Positions 45,955 to 52,855 of a stretch of DNA of 64,000 nucleotides are shown piece by piece. Every line of letters begins with the position of its first letter. Position 1 is the first letter of the stretch. Both the position numbers and the translations under genes were made by a program. The DNA comes from Bradyrhizobium erythrophlei (lineage in GTDB: Bacteria > Pseudomonadota > Alphaproteobacteria > Rhizobiales > Xanthobacteraceae), in contig FSRD01000001.1 in the NCBI GenBank assembly GCA_900129675.1, positions 3,647,501 through 3,711,500 of the forward strand, written 5' to 3'. A model generated the notes under the pieces. The model did not search any database, was not told where the DNA came from, and saw only the letters and a list, made by a program, of their open reading frames with translations.

Positions 45955-46434
45955 ATGATGCCTGGCATTTATGATTTTACGGCGCAGTCGCTGGCCGGAG
46001 AGGAGGTTCCGCTCAAGCGGTACGAAGGGCAGGTGCTCCTGATCGTCAACACCGCCAGCGCCTGCGGGTTCACGCCACAATACAAGGGACTGCAGGCGCT
46101 GCACGAGGCGCTGTCGCCACGCGGCTTTGCGGTGCTCGGTTTTCCCTGCAACCAGTTCGGCGCCCAGGAGCCGGGCGACGCCAAACAGATCGAGCAGTTC
46201 TGCGAAAGCAAATATGCCGTGACGTTTCCGATGTTCGCCAAGATCGACGTCAATGGCGGCAATGCGCATCCGCTGTATAATTACCTGAAGAGCGAGAAAT
46301 CCGGCCTGCTCGGTGCCTCGATCAAGTGGAATTTCACCAAATTCCTGGTTGATCGTTCGGGCAAGGTGGTCGCGCGGCACGCGCCGACCGCGACACCCGA
46401 AGGCCTGAAGAAAGAGATCGAGGCGTTGCTGTGA
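45955..46434 (+). CDS. Glutathione peroxidase family protein
   Basis: This 159-residue protein has the family motifs NTASACGFTPQY (peroxidatic C37 in place of selenocysteine), the LGFPCNQFGAQEPG segment and the WNFTKFLVDRSG segment with the active-site tryptophan and asparagine. Cysteine-type enzymes of this family usually reduce peroxides with thioredoxin or glutathione in the cytoplasm. The ATG at 45955 (or 45958) is chosen because homology starts there. It follows the amidase by seven bases and is followed 17 bases later by a DUF3297 gene. Confidence 0.94.
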   Translation: MMPGIYDFTAQSLAGEEVPLKRYEGQVLLIVNTASACGFTPQYKGLQALHEALSPRGFAVLGFPCNQFGAQEPGDAKQIEQFCESKYAVTFPMFAKIDVNGGNAHPLYNYLKSEKSGLLGASIKWNFTKFLVDRSGKVVARHAPTATPEGLKKEIEALL

Positions 46435-46451
46435 ACGAGAAGAGCGAGACC

Positions 46452-46700
46452 ATGAGCGACCAATTGCCCGACCGTCTGTCGACCGATCCGAAGAGCCCCT
46501 ATTACAATGAGGAGGTGCTGGCGCGCGACGTCGGCATTCGCTTCAAGGGCGTCGAGAAGACCAATGTCGAGGAATATTGCGTCAGCGAGGGCTGGGTGCG
46601 CGTCACTGCGGGGAATGCCAAGGACCGCTACGGCAATCCGCTGACCATCAAGGTTCACGGCCCGGTCGAGCCGTATTTCCGCGACAAGGCGTCGTCCTGA
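46452..46700 (+). CDS. DUF3297 family protein
   Basis: This 82-residue protein matches DUF3297: PDRLSTDPKSPYYNEEVL at the start, then GIRFKGVEKTNVEEYCVSEGW and YGNPLTIKVHGPVEPYF. The family is small, soluble and of unknown function. An in-frame GTG at 46431, overlapping the preceding stop codon, would add seven residues; the ATG at 46452 matches the usual family start. It is the last gene of the amidase-peroxidase group. Confidence 0.88.
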   Translation: MSDQLPDRLSTDPKSPYYNEEVLARDVGIRFKGVEKTNVEEYCVSEGWVRVTAGNAKDRYGNPLTIKVHGPVEPYFRDKASS

Positions 46701-46717
46701 CGCGCTGTCGTGTCATC

Positions 46718-46830
46718 CGTCATTGCGAGGAGCGAAGCGACGACTTTTCCGCCGTAGCTTTGAGCGAAGGCGGAAGCCATCCATTCTTCCCTTGCGGCAC
46801 GATGGATTGCTTCGCTTCGCTCGCAATGAC
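46718..46830. repeat. Dispersed inverted repeat (CGTCATTGCGAG family), copy 2
   Basis: This copy starts CGTCATTGCGAGGAGCGAAG and ends CTTCGCTCGCAATGACG, with an internal arm GATGGATTGCTTCGC. The left inner arm is replaced by unrelated sequence (TTTTCCGCC...), so only the ends pair well. It lies between the DUF3297 gene and tarD. Confidence 0.9.
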
Positions 46831-46879
46831 GGTGTAGAGACATCACGCACAATATCTGCCGCTTGCGAAGGTAACCGCC

Positions 46880-48049
46880 ATGTCCGTCCGCATTGTCGAC
46901 GTCTGCGAAATCACAAAGCCGATCTCCTCGCCGATCCGCAACGCCTATATCGACTTCACCAAGATGACGACCAGCCTCGTCGCCGTCGTCACCGACGTGG
47001 TGCGCGACGGCAAGCGGGTGGTCGGCTACGGCTTCAATTCCAACGGCCGCTACGGGCAGGGCGGCCTGATCCGCGAGCGCTTTGCGCCGCGGCTCAAGGA
47101 GGCCGATCCGAAGACGCTGCTGGACTCATCCGGCGGCAATCTCGATCCGGACAAGGTCTGGTCGACGCTGATGTCGAACGAGAAGCCGGGCGGCCACGGC
47201 GAGCGCTCGGTCGCGGTCGGCACCATCGACATGGCGGTGTGGGACGCGGTCGCCAAGATCGCAGGTCAACCGCTGTTCCGCCTGCTCGCCGATCGCCACG
47301 GCCTTAACCCGAACCCGCGCGTGTTCGTCTATGCCGCCGGCGGCTATTACTATCCCGGCAAGGATCTGTCGGCGCTGCGTGGCGAGATGCGCGGCTATCT
47401 CGATCGCGGCTACAATGTCGTCAAGATGAAGATCGGCGGCGCGCCCATTGCGGAGGACCGCGAACGCATCGAGGCGGTGCTGAAGGAAATCGGCAAGGAT
47501 GCGCAGCTCGCGGTCGATGCCAACGGCCGCTTCGATCTGGAGACCGCGATCGCCTACGCAAAAATGCTGCGCGACTATCCGCTGTTCTGGTACGAGGAGG
47601 CCGGCGATCCCCTCGATTTCGCGCTGCAAGCCGCGCTCGCGGAGTTTTACCCGGCGCCGATGGCGACCGGCGAGAATCTCTTCAGCCATCAGGACGCGAA
47701 GAATCTGATCCGCTATGGCGGCATGCGGCCCGATCGCGACTGGCTGCAATTCGACTGCGCGCTATCCTACGGGCTTTGCGAATATCAGCGCACGCTTAGC
47801 GTTCTGAAAACCCACGGCTGGTCGCCGAGCCGCTGCATCCCGCATGGCGGTCACCAGATGTCGCTCAACATCGCGGCCGGGCTCGGGCTCGGCGGCAATG
47901 AGAGCTACCCCGACCTGTTCCAGCCCTATGGCGGCTTCCCCGACGGCGTTCGTGTCGAGAGTGGCCACATCACCATGCCGGATTTGCCGGGCATCGGGTT
48001 TGAAGGGAAGTCGGATCTCTACAAGGAAATGAAGAGGCTGGCGGCGTAA
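46880..48049 (+). CDS. tarD: D-tartrate dehydratase (enolase superfamily)
   Basis: This 389-residue enzyme has the catalytic set of the enolase superfamily. From memory, the residues of Bradyrhizobium japonicum TarD fall at the same numbers here: K182 and K184 (VVKMKIGG), metal ligands D213, E239 and E265, the D292-H322 dyad, and K102 in the capping loop. Its length is also the same. TarD dehydrates D-tartrate to enol-oxaloacetate, which becomes oxaloacetate. The gene stands alone between two non-coding regions; no transporter or regulator for tartrate is adjacent. Confidence 0.93.
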   Translation: MSVRIVDVCEITKPISSPIRNAYIDFTKMTTSLVAVVTDVVRDGKRVVGYGFNSNGRYGQGGLIRERFAPRLKEADPKTLLDSSGGNLDPDKVWSTLMSNEKPGGHGERSVAVGTIDMAVWDAVAKIAGQPLFRLLADRHGLNPNPRVFVYAAGGYYYPGKDLSALRGEMRGYLDRGYNVVKMKIGGAPIAEDRERIEAVLKEIGKDAQLAVDANGRFDLETAIAYAKMLRDYPLFWYEEAGDPLDFALQAALAEFYPAPMATGENLFSHQDAKNLIRYGGMRPDRDWLQFDCALSYGLCEYQRTLSVLKTHGWSPSRCIPHGGHQMSLNIAAGLGLGGNESYPDLFQPYGGFPDGVRVESGHITMPDLPGIGFEGKSDLYKEMKRLAA

Positions 48050-48947
48050 GGTGTCATCGGTCTGCGCCTGGCGCGGACCCGGCGGCATCGCCCCGGGAAG
48101 CGTGGACCTTGATCAGGACCGGGCCAAAGTCCGAAAAACTTTTGAGGCGTGACGACGGGGGCCTGGCATGTCTGCTTACCGGCGAAAACCGGAAACGACT
48201 GGTCGGCGGTCAAAATGACGCGACTGCTGACATCAGCAGGGCCGACATTGTTGATTTGCCTTTTTTTAAAAAGGCCAGATACCAAATCGCGCAACGGAAA
48301 AATGCGAAATGTTGCGCGAAGGTATTGATGTATTGCGGGATAGTATCGGGAAGCTTGAAGGCGTCGTTGGATTGATCGACGACCACGAGATGCGTGAAGA
48401 ACGCAACGACTGAGTTCAATGAATGAGATGCTGTTACTGCGATCAATTCAACTATCGAGCATTAACGACCTGTTGAAAGTCAGACTTCGTCGTGCCCACC
48501 GGCCATGATACTGACGATCGAAGAATTTCCGAGAATTTCGGTGCCAGCACCATAATTGGCGATAGCGAGACCAGTAGCGATTTCGGCGAACGACGCGCTA
48601 TGTCGGCTTGATGTTGCGTACAGACGCCATCTGAGCTCGCTTTATGTCAGGGACTATGACCTAAGAGCGATTGGTGGTTGCCGATATCTCTCTGACGATA
48701 TTTCTCTGATCGGTAGCGCACGCTTGCCTGCGTCTGTGTCCTGCCGAAATGCATGCGGCACTGCCGCACTCGCGTAGCGATCAACGCGCGCTGATTTCGC
48801 GACTGCGAACGCCAAAGGCTTGAGCGCCCGCAGCGCGCGCCCGTATGGCTTTCTCCTTGTCAAACAGGTTTCGCAAGATCAGAATTCAAGAAGTTCGATA
48901 TGCATGAGATGTGGTTCTAATAATTCGAACAATATGGGACGGAATCC
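48050..48947. other. Long intergenic region between tarD and the PQQ alcohol dehydrogenase
   Basis: These 898 bases have no supportable gene. The GC content is lower than around it. A 34-codon frame at 48309-48413 (MLREGIDVLRDSIGKLEG start, ends EERND) has coding-like codon use and helical character but no clear ribosome-binding site; it may be a gene remnant. A poly-T/poly-A tract lies near 48263. The last 100 bases, AT-rich, should contain the promoter of the dehydrogenase at 48948, with GGGACGG as its ribosome-binding site. Confidence 0.5.
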
Positions 48948-50660
48948 ATGAATAGATATTCTATTGCATACGCCACGTTGTTCGGCCTGAGCTGCACGCT
49001 CGCAGCATCAAGCCATGCGCAAGAAGTCCCGAAGCAGGATCAATGGTCGCCTCCGCGCGAGGCGAAGATTTCTCCGGTCACCCAAGATCAGCTCAATGCA
49101 GCAGACAAGAATGCAACGAACTTTCTGCTAACCAACGGCAATTACGCTCAGACGCGCTTTCACCCTGCAAAGCAGATCAGCCGCGACAATGTTAAAAAAC
49201 TGCACGTCGCCTGGATCTTCCAGACCGAGGTCAAGGAATCCCTGGAAACGTCGCCCATTGTGATCGATGGCGTGATGTACGTGACAACGTCGTTTAGCCA
49301 TGTCTACGCGATCGACGCCAAGACGGGCGAACAACTCTGGCACTATAGCCACAAGATGGGGCCCGTAACGACTTACTGCTGTGGTCCCAATAATCGCGGC
49401 GTCCAGGTACTCGGTGACAAGGTTTACCTCGCCACGCTGGACTCCAAGCTGGTGGCATTGAATGCAAAGACCGGCGATGTTGTCTGGACCACCGACATTG
49501 CCGATCCCGAACTCGGCTATAGCGAGACGATGGCTCCGACGGTCGTCAAGGATAAGGTCTTGATCGGCACCAACGGCGGCGAATACGGCATCCGTGGCTT
49601 TGTCAGGGCCTATGATGCGAAGACCGGCAAGCTGGTCTGGAATTTCGACACCATCCCGGAAAATACCGTCGGCGTCTGGGCAACCAAGGACGCTACCGGG
49701 CGCGACATGCATCGTGATATCCAAGCTGAAAAGGACCAATTCGCCAAGATCGGCGACCCCTACAAGAAGCTGGGCGGCGGCGTCTGGCAAAATCCCGCTG
49801 TCGATCTCGCCACCAACCGGATCTATTTCGTGGTCGGCAATCCATCTCCCGACCTCGACGGCTCGCCGCGCCCCGGCGACAACCTCTACACCGACTCGCT
49901 GGTATCGCTTGACTTGGATACCGGCAAATATGTCTGCCACTTTCAGTATATTGCCCACGACGTCTGGGATCTCGATGCCGTGAGCCCGCCGGTGCTGGTG
50001 GATGTGAAGGACAAGAGCGGCAAGACCATTCCGGGCGTGATCCATGCTGGCAAAACCGGTCACATCTATGTTCACGACCGGAAAGACTGCAGCCTGATCC
50101 GGTTCTCCGAGGCGATGGTGCCGCAGGAGAATATGTGGACCTTGCCGACCAAGGAAGGCGCGCGCATGCTTCCAGGCGCAAATGGCGGCGTGGAATGGTC
50201 GCCGATTGCTACGGACCCGGGACAGGATCTCGCCTACGCTATCAATCTGCATCAGCCCATGCACTACCGGGTCGAGAACTCGCCTTATCCGAACGGCAAG
50301 CTCTGGCTTGGTGGCGCCTTCACGGCCATTCCAGATGAGAAACAGTCGGGAAACATCACCGCCGTCAACTACAACACCGGCAAGATCAAATGGCAGGTGA
50401 AGACGCCAGAGCCGATGATCGGCGGCATTCTCGCCACCGCGGGCGGTCTGGTCTTTGCTGGTGAAGGCAACGGCAAGTTCGCCGCCTACAACTCGTCTAC
50501 CGGCAAGGAAATGTGGAGCTTCCACGCCGGTGCGGGCGTCAATGCACCGCCTTCCAGCTATTTGGTGGGCGGTAAGCAATACATCGTGGTCGGCGCGGGC
50601 GGTAACACCCAAGTGAACTTCAGGCGTGGCAACAACATCATCGCCTTTACGTTCGATTGA
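48948..50660 (+). CDS. PQQ-dependent alcohol dehydrogenase, predicted lanthanide type
   Basis: This 570-residue periplasmic enzyme has a signal peptide (residues 1-24, SSHA-Q) and an eight-bladed quinoprotein propeller with tryptophan-docking repeats. The vicinal cysteines C144-C145 that cover PQQ are in the pattern CCGPNNRG. Metal and catalytic residues by alignment of motifs are E212 (GGEYGIRG), N298 (VVGNPSP) and D341 (WDLD). D343, two residues after the catalytic aspartate, is the extra ligand known from XoxF and PedH, so a lanthanide cofactor is predicted. The protein differs from XoxF (which has WDYDGVN and CCDVVNRG), so I give no gene name. The substrate is an alcohol or aldehyde, not specified. 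A di-haem cytochrome gene follows. Confidence 0.9.
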   Translation: MNRYSIAYATLFGLSCTLAASSHAQEVPKQDQWSPPREAKISPVTQDQLNAADKNATNFLLTNGNYAQTRFHPAKQISRDNVKKLHVAWIFQTEVKESLETSPIVIDGVMYVTTSFSHVYAIDAKTGEQLWHYSHKMGPVTTYCCGPNNRGVQVLGDKVYLATLDSKLVALNAKTGDVVWTTDIADPELGYSETMAPTVVKDKVLIGTNGGEYGIRGFVRAYDAKTGKLVWNFDTIPENTVGVWATKDATGRDMHRDIQAEKDQFAKIGDPYKKLGGGVWQNPAVDLATNRIYFVVGNPSPDLDGSPRPGDNLYTDSLVSLDLDTGKYVCHFQYIAHDVWDLDAVSPPVLVDVKDKSGKTIPGVIHAGKTGHIYVHDRKDCSLIRFSEAMVPQENMWTLPTKEGARMLPGANGGVEWSPIATDPGQDLAYAINLHQPMHYRVENSPYPNGKLWLGGAFTAIPDEKQSGNITAVNYNTGKIKWQVKTPEPMIGGILATAGGLVFAGEGNGKFAAYNSSTGKEMWSFHAGAGVNAPPSSYLVGGKQYIVVGAGGNTQVNFRRGNNIIAFTFD

Positions 50661-50688
50661 ACGAGCGGGTATCACGTCGTGATCACCC

Positions 50689-50720
50689 AAGCGGGGCCGG
50701 TTCCGGCCCCGCTTCTATTT
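50689..50720 (+). terminator. Perfect 12-bp hairpin after the PQQ dehydrogenase
   Basis: AAGCGGGGCCGG, a two-base loop, and CCGGCCCCGCTT form a perfect 12-bp stem, followed by CTATTT. It starts 29 bases after the dehydrogenase stop and 18 bases before the cytochrome start codon. It is either a terminator or a leaky attenuator that lowers cytochrome expression relative to the dehydrogenase. Confidence 0.75.
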
Positions 50721-50731
50721 ACCTCACCGGA

Positions 50732-51322
50732 ATGAACTCGATGGTCAGTAATTTGAGCTGGATGATTTCGGGCGGGATGATCCTCGGGGCATTCTTGATC
50801 GCAGCCCCCGCCTTTGCACAAAGCATCGCGGAAAAGGTCGAGGTCTGCGCCGGCTGCCACGGCAAGGACGGCAAGCCGAGCGACAAGTCGATTCCCGTCA
50901 TCTGGGGACAGCAAGCCGGCTACATCTACATCCAACTGCGCGACTTCAAACGGGGGGACCGCAAGAACGAGATTATGCAGCCGACCGTGTCGTCCTTCGA
51001 GAAGGACGAGATGCTGGCGATCGGGGAGTATTTCGCGCAAAAGCCGTGGCCTGATCTGGGCCAGCCCCGCGCGCCGAAGCAAGTGGCCCAGCAGGCGCTC
51101 AGCGCCGAGCACTCGGTAGGCTGCACCGGCTGTCATCTCGCTCAGTTTCAAGGTAGTGGTACCACACCGCGCTTGGCTGGGCAGAGCCGAGAATACCTCG
51201 CTAAGACAATCGCCGATTTCCGCACCCGTGCGCGCGGCAACAACCCCGGCATGACGGATCTGATGCTCGCGACGCCTGTCGACGATCTTGCAGCGCTCGC
51301 GCAATATCTCGCAGGTCTTTAG
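50732..51322 (+). CDS. Di-haem cytochrome c, probable acceptor of the PQQ dehydrogenase
   Basis: This 196-residue protein has a signal peptide (residues about 1-28, ending APAFA-Q) and two CxxCH motifs, C39-AGC-H43 and C131-TGC-H135, in two class I cytochrome domains. It is related in layout to the cytochrome at 43918. The ATG at 50732 is chosen because it starts the signal peptide; a second ATG follows three codons later. The position after the predicted lanthanide-type dehydrogenase suggests it plays the part of XoxG, the electron acceptor, though XoxG proteins are usually mono-haem. Confidence 0.9.
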   Translation: MNSMVSNLSWMISGGMILGAFLIAAPAFAQSIAEKVEVCAGCHGKDGKPSDKSIPVIWGQQAGYIYIQLRDFKRGDRKNEIMQPTVSSFEKDEMLAIGEYFAQKPWPDLGQPRAPKQVAQQALSAEHSVGCTGCHLAQFQGSGTTPRLAGQSREYLAKTIADFRTRARGNNPGMTDLMLATPVDDLAALAQYLAGL

Positions 51323-51339
51323 ACCAGGGCGTGCCCTCG

Positions 51340-52281
51340 CTACGGCGTAGCCAGTCGATCACGCAAAAACGACAATGAGGTGAGATCCGCGGCGCGTTTG
51401 CCCGCGTTGTCCTTGAGTGAGGGATTGGCGCCTCGCGCAAGCAGGAGACCGGCGATCTCAGCGCGCCCACCTTCGGCGGCGATCATGAGAGCCGTCCGGC
51501 CGCGGGCATCGCGATCATCGATGTGCGCGCCTGAATCCAGTAGATACCTCACAACCTTGACAGCCTCCGTCTCCGGAACTTTTTCATCCGGACCCGCAGC
51601 CCACATCAGCAGCGTCAGATCATTCGGATAACGGGCATTGATATCGATGTTTCGCGAAAGCAAGCGCTTCGCAATGTCAAGCCGGGCGCGGGCCGCCGCG
51701 TAGACAATTGGCGATTTTCCGGTGTCGTCGGGCGCGCCTTCGTCAGCGCCATGCGCGAGTAGCGTTTCGACGATTGCGTCGCTGCCCGCATAGGCGGCGG
51801 CCGCGACCGGTGAAACTCCACTGCGCCCGGTGAGTTTGACGTCGGCGCCGCGTTCAACAAGCCGCTGCGCGACCGCGACATGGCCGCGTTCAGCCGCGAA
51901 GTATAACGCCGTTGCGCCTGCGAGATTGCGCGCATCAATTGGAGCGCCACGCGCAAGCAAAAGATCGACCATCTCCAGATGGCCGGATCGCGCGGCGTGG
52001 CTGAGCGGGCGGGCGCCAAACCGGTCGCGCGCGTCCACTGACGCGCCATAGTCGAGCAGTGCCGTCGCCAGCTCGGTACAATTCTCGTCCGCTGCTGAGA
52101 ATAGAAGCAACGATACCTCCATTGCAGTGATCTGAGATTGCGCGGTTTGAAACCGACGGCTGATTTCCTGACATTTTTCCGAGTCGCCGGCGAGGGCAGC
52201 CGACGTAGTGCAAAGTACGAGCACTGCGGCCGAGCATAGAACTCCAACGTGCAGGGACAAGAGACGACCCTCCTTCGCCAT
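51340..52281 (-). CDS. Ankyrin-repeat protein, exported
   Basis: This 313-residue protein has a signal peptide (residues 1-31, ending AALA-G) and then six or so ankyrin repeats of about 33 residues with the typical G-x-TPL-like starts and LL-x-x-GA-x-x-x ends, from residue about 65 to 305. It would form a periplasmic protein-binding scaffold. It converges with the cytochrome gene, 17 bases apart, so it is not co-transcribed with the dehydrogenase. Its partner is unknown. An ankyrin protein near periplasmic redox enzymes could be protective or assembly-related, but that is speculation. Confidence 0.9.
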   Translation of the reverse strand: MAKEGRLLSLHVGVLCSAAVLVLCTTSAALAGDSEKCQEISRRFQTAQSQITAMEVSLLLFSAADENCTELATALLDYGASVDARDRFGARPLSHAARSGHLEMVDLLLARGAPIDARNLAGATALYFAAERGHVAVAQRLVERGADVKLTGRSGVSPVAAAAYAGSDAIVETLLAHGADEGAPDDTGKSPIVYAAARARLDIAKRLLSRNIDINARYPNDLTLLMWAAGPDEKVPETEAVKVVRYLLDSGAHIDDRDARGRTALMIAAEGGRAEIAGLLLARGANPSLKDNAGKRAADLTSLSFLRDRLATP

Positions 52282-52612
52282 TCTTCATGCAACATGACAC
52301 AGCGCGTGGTCGATGCCAAGTTGCCCGGCATCAATGCTGCTGATCCGCCTCGAAGTGCACCAGACTACGGAAGCGCGAACTTCCGCTTGTGGCACTTTTC
52401 GGACCTCGCGCGATGTCCGACTGAACCTGTATGCTCGTGTGCGTTTTCTTATGTGCAGCTTGCACACGAGACCGCGGGTGCAGCGCGCACCCGGCTTTCC
52501 CTGCGCCCTCTGCTTTTTTGGGAGGGAGCGAAGTTGACGCAAACCTCGGGCGGATCGCGCCGCGAGAACGCGAACGCATAGCTTCCTGGCTGTTTGAAAT
52601 CGAATCAGAACT

Positions 52613-52692
52613 GTAGGATGGGTAGAGCGAAGCGAAACCCATCACTACACCGACGAAGGATGATGGGTTTCGCTTCGCTCTACCCATCCTAC
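52613..52692. repeat. Perfect 32-bp inverted repeat
   Basis: The arms at 52613-52644 and 52661-52692 are exact reverse complements (they begin GTAGGATGGGTAGAGCGAAG and end CTACCCATCCTAC) and enclose a 16-base loop. This is a large cruciform-type element. Its GGATGGGTAGAGC arms are seen as dispersed intergenic repeats in many bacteria, so it is probably mobile or spread by an external transposase. Confidence 0.95.
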
Positions 52693-52727
52693 GAACTGTT
52701 TTGAAAATTGAATCATATTTTTCAGCG

Positions 52728-52812
52728 CGTCATTGCGAGGAGCGAAGCGACGAAGCAATCCATCTCTCCGCAAGCCGCGGCATGGATTGCTTCGATCCGC
52801 TCGCAATGACGT
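52728..52812. repeat. Dispersed inverted repeat (CGTCATTGCGAG family), copy 3
   Basis: This is the shortest complete copy, with ends CGTCATTGCGAG and CTCGCAATGACG and the internal pair GAAGCAATCCAT / ATGGATTGCTTC. It lies just downstream of the malonyl-CoA decarboxylase gene (which reads on the minus strand) and may end its transcript. Confidence 0.92.
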
Positions 52813-52855
52813 TGAGAGAGCAGCGCGCGGGGATGACAGCGGTGCCGTTGGAGGC

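Larger units (their letters stand above)
52282..52855. other. Repeat-rich intergenic region
   Basis: This 574-base gap contains no supportable gene. The part at 52376-52520 belongs to a dispersed Bradyrhizobium sequence that is often mistranslated as a small protein containing GKAGCALHPRSRVQ on the minus strand. A long perfect palindrome (52613-52692) and a repeat of the CGTCATTGCGAG family (52728-52812) follow. Confidence 0.75.

Noticed and set aside
48948..50660. Naming this gene xoxF or mxaF
   Set aside because: The conserved cysteine and active-site motifs differ from those of both groups, and xoxJ or mxa accessory genes are absent, so only the broader family is named.
52331..52687. A 118-codon minus-strand frame containing GKAGCALHPRSRVQ
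   Set aside because: This string is a frequent false translation of a dispersed non-coding sequence in Bradyrhizobium genomes, and the frame also runs through a perfect palindrome.
52282..52855. An insertion sequence or CRISPR array in the repeat-rich gap
   Set aside because: There is no transposase frame, and the repeats are single palindromes of different kinds, not regularly spaced direct repeats with spacers.
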